From contig JANQKX010000698.1 of the NCBI GenBank assembly GCA_028280915.1, positions 1 through 7,521 of the forward strand: a stretch of DNA of 7,521 bases, in the 5' to 3' direction. The notes beneath the pieces were generated by a model. The model was not told where the DNA came from, did not search any database, and saw nothing but the letters and a program-made list of their open reading frames with translations. Positions 6,116-7,521 of the stretch are shown here, piece after piece. The position numbers were made by a program, and so were the translations under genes. Numbering within the stretch: position 1 is the stretch's first letter; each line of letters starts with the position of its first letter. This stretch comes from Kiloniellaceae bacterium. Its GTDB lineage: Bacteria > Pseudomonadota > Alphaproteobacteria > Kiloniellales > Kiloniellaceae.

Positions 6116-6991
6116 CTAGCGCCGGCCGATGATGCGGTCCAGATCGACCCGCCGGAAAAGCATGAAAACGATCAGGCCGGAAAGGGCGATCAACAGCACC
6201 GAGAGCACCGAACCCTTGGGCCAGTTCTGAGCGAAGGTGAAGGCGGATTCGATGTCGTCCACAATGGTGATGATGGCCTGGCCGCCGAGGATTTTGGATT
6301 CCGCCATGGAACCCAGGCTCAAGATGAAGGTGAGAATGCCGCCGATCATGATGCCCGGCATGGAAAGGGGCAGTTCCACTTCCCAAAATACTTGCCAGCG
6401 GCTGGCCCCCATGTCCGAGGCCGCTTCCTTCAAGGTGTCGGGGATCATGGAAATGCCGATCACCAGGGGAAACAGCATAAACGGCAGGTAAACGTAAACC
6501 GTGCCCAGGACAATGGCCGGGAAGGTGTAAAGCAGGCCGTGCATCTCCACGCCGATCAGGCTGCGCAGGGAGCCGTCCAGGATTCCGTTTTGCAGCAGCA
6601 ACAGCAGCCAGCCGAACAGGCGGATGTTCTCTGAGATCAAAAGGGGAATGGCGATCAACACCGTCACCAAGTTGGCCCACTTGCCGAACAGCTTGGCCAT
6701 GCCGTAGGCCACCGGATAGCAGACCACGAAGAGAATGATCACGGTGCAGGTGGCGAGCCACAAGGACCACAGCAGGGAAATGTAATAGCTGGCGGAGATC
6801 ACCGACTGGTAGTTGGCCAGGGTGGGCGGCTCGGCGAGGGAAAAGCTCTTGGGCGGCATGAAGCTGAAGCCGATCACCATGAGCAGCGGGCCGGCAAAAC
6901 CGATCAGCAGGAAGATCGCCGCCGGCGCCGCGGCCAGAAGGCCGGGGGAGCGGTACCACCGCTGCCGATCGCCGGGGCTTGCCGTGCTCAT
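6116..6991 (-). CDS. ABC transporter permease, spermidine/putrescine (PotB) type
   Basis: This 291-residue inner-membrane permease is the partner of the 5282-6106 product in the usual heterodimeric channel. Hydrophobic segments lie at about residues 18-44, 68-97, 108-134, 154-180, 212-229 and 262-280. The EAA loop is at about 188-214 (KEAASDMGASRWQ, then LPLSMPGI). The longer N-terminal region and the large loop between the first two segments (roughly 45-67) fit PotB. The gene starts 17 nt after the ATPase stop, with GAAGGGG as the likely ribosome site. Gene order ATPase, B-type permease, C-type permease is standard for this importer class. Which amine it carries cannot be read from the permeases. 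Confidence 0.88.
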   Translation of the reverse strand: MSTASPGDRQRWYRSPGLLAAAPAAIFLLIGFAGPLLMVIGFSFMPPKSFSLAEPPTLANYQSVISASYYISLLWSLWLATCTVIILFVVCYPVAYGMAKLFGKWANLVTVLIAIPLLISENIRLFGWLLLLLQNGILDGSLRSLIGVEMHGLLYTFPAIVLGTVYVYLPFMLFPLVIGISMIPDTLKEAASDMGASRWQVFWEVELPLSMPGIMIGGILTFILSLGSMAESKILGGQAIITIVDDIESAFTFAQNWPKGSVLSVLLIALSGLIVFMLFRRVDLDRIIGRR

Positions 6992-7008
6992 CTCCGTCTC
7001 GCCCCTTC

Positions 7009-7521
7009 CTATTCGCTGACCAGGATGGAATCTTCGGTGCGCCAGCCCAAGGTCACCGGATCGTTGGCCTGGCCCGTGAAGGGGTCGTCCTGCAGTTTTT
7101 CCACCAGCCAGTGGTCGTCGGAATGAGCGCTGCGCACCTGGTACTGCACCCGCGAGCCCAAGGCGTAGTCGTTGAAGAGGGTGCCGTGCACCTGATTGGG
7201 CAGGCTCTCCGCCGCCGGGCCGATTTTCATGACCTCGGGCCGAACGATCAAAAAACCCTTGGTGAAATCGGTCAGGTCCCGGTCCACCTGGAAAAAGGAG
7301 CCGCCCGGCTCGGCCCGCACCTGGCGGTCGCCGACCTTTTCCACGGCAAAGGTATTCACCTCGCCCATGAACTGGGCGACGAACTTGTTCTTGGGCCGGT
7401 TATAAATCTCGCTGGGGACACCCACCTGCACCACCTCGCCTTCGCGCATGATGCCGATGCGGTCGCTCATCACCATGGCTTCTTCCAGGGAGTGGGTGAT
7501 GTAAACGAAGGTCTTGCCGGT
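7009..7521 (-). CDS. ABC transporter ATP-binding protein, PotA type (N-terminal part outside window)
   Basis: The visible 170 C-terminal residues begin inside the nucleotide-binding domain at TGKTFVYITHSLEEAM, which contains the H-loop (switch) histidine at visible residue 10. Next come SDRIGIMREGEVVQVGVPSE and YNRPKNKFVAQFMGEVN, the typical end of a MalK/PotA-type ATPase domain. The last 110 or so residues form a TOBE-like beta-rich regulatory domain (IVRPEVMKIGP is recognisable). Walker A, Walker B and the signature motif lie beyond the window edge. The reading frame is open through position 7521, so the gene is cut by the window rather than broken. It would drive the two permeases just downstream. 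No solute-binding protein is in view; it is probably upstream past 7521 or elsewhere. Confidence 0.9.
   Translation of the reverse strand, partial: TGKTFVYITHSLEEAMVMSDRIGIMREGEVVQVGVPSEIYNRPKNKFVAQFMGEVNTFAVEKVGDRQVRAEPGGSFFQVDRDLTDFTKGFLIVRPEVMKIGPAAESLPNQVHGTLFNDYALGSRVQYQVRSAHSDDHWLVEKLQDDPFTGQANDPVTLGWRTEDSILVSE

Noticed and set aside
5678..6634. Plus-strand open frame of 318 codons opposite the two permeases
   Set aside because: It is very rich in Gln, His and Gly, has no recognisable domain and spans the junction of two well-defined permease genes on the other strand.

Overview
This is a GC-rich window with dense coding on both strands. Its protein families (class III PLP enzyme, APH-fold kinase, AraC regulator with an arabinose-binding-type N-terminus, Pot-type ABC importer) suggest a Pseudomonadota chromosome, perhaps an alphaproteobacterium. 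That assignment is inferred from GC content and family types, not from a marker gene. There are eight protein genes: six complete and one cut at each window edge. I see no RNA gene, mobile element, CRISPR array or broken gene.

Layout. On the minus strand, a class III aminotransferase-fold enzyme (731-2014) overlaps by one base a CoA-acylating-type aldehyde dehydrogenase (731 to below 1). A 222-bp divergent promoter region (2015-2236) separates them from a plus-strand APH/homoserine-kinase-like kinase (2237-3250) and an AraC-family regulator (about 3378-4451). The regulator ends directly against a minus-strand group: a short-chain dehydrogenase (4452-5216), two Pot-type ABC permeases (5282-6106 and 6116-6991) and the ABC ATPase, whose N-terminus lies beyond 7521.

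How the genes may work together. An APH-type kinase, a class III PLP enzyme and an acylating aldehyde dehydrogenase fit a three-step amino-alcohol route. The alcohol is phosphorylated, a PLP phospho-lyase removes ammonia and phosphate to give an aldehyde, and the aldehyde is oxidised to an acyl-CoA. Ethanolamine would give acetyl-CoA and 1-amino-2-propanol would give propionyl-CoA. The spermidine/putrescine-type importer would supply a small cationic amine, and the AraC protein would sense it. The substrate is inferred, not shown.

The most striking non-coding structure is in the divergent region. Four exact copies of TTGACAG are arranged as two direct-repeat pairs, each with a 21-bp period. 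The pairs point at each other with exact dyad symmetry about position 2116. Each outer copy overlaps the -35 position of a candidate promoter, one per direction. This is the geometry expected for AraC-family activator sites, so the neighbouring regulator probably switches on both arms of the pathway together.
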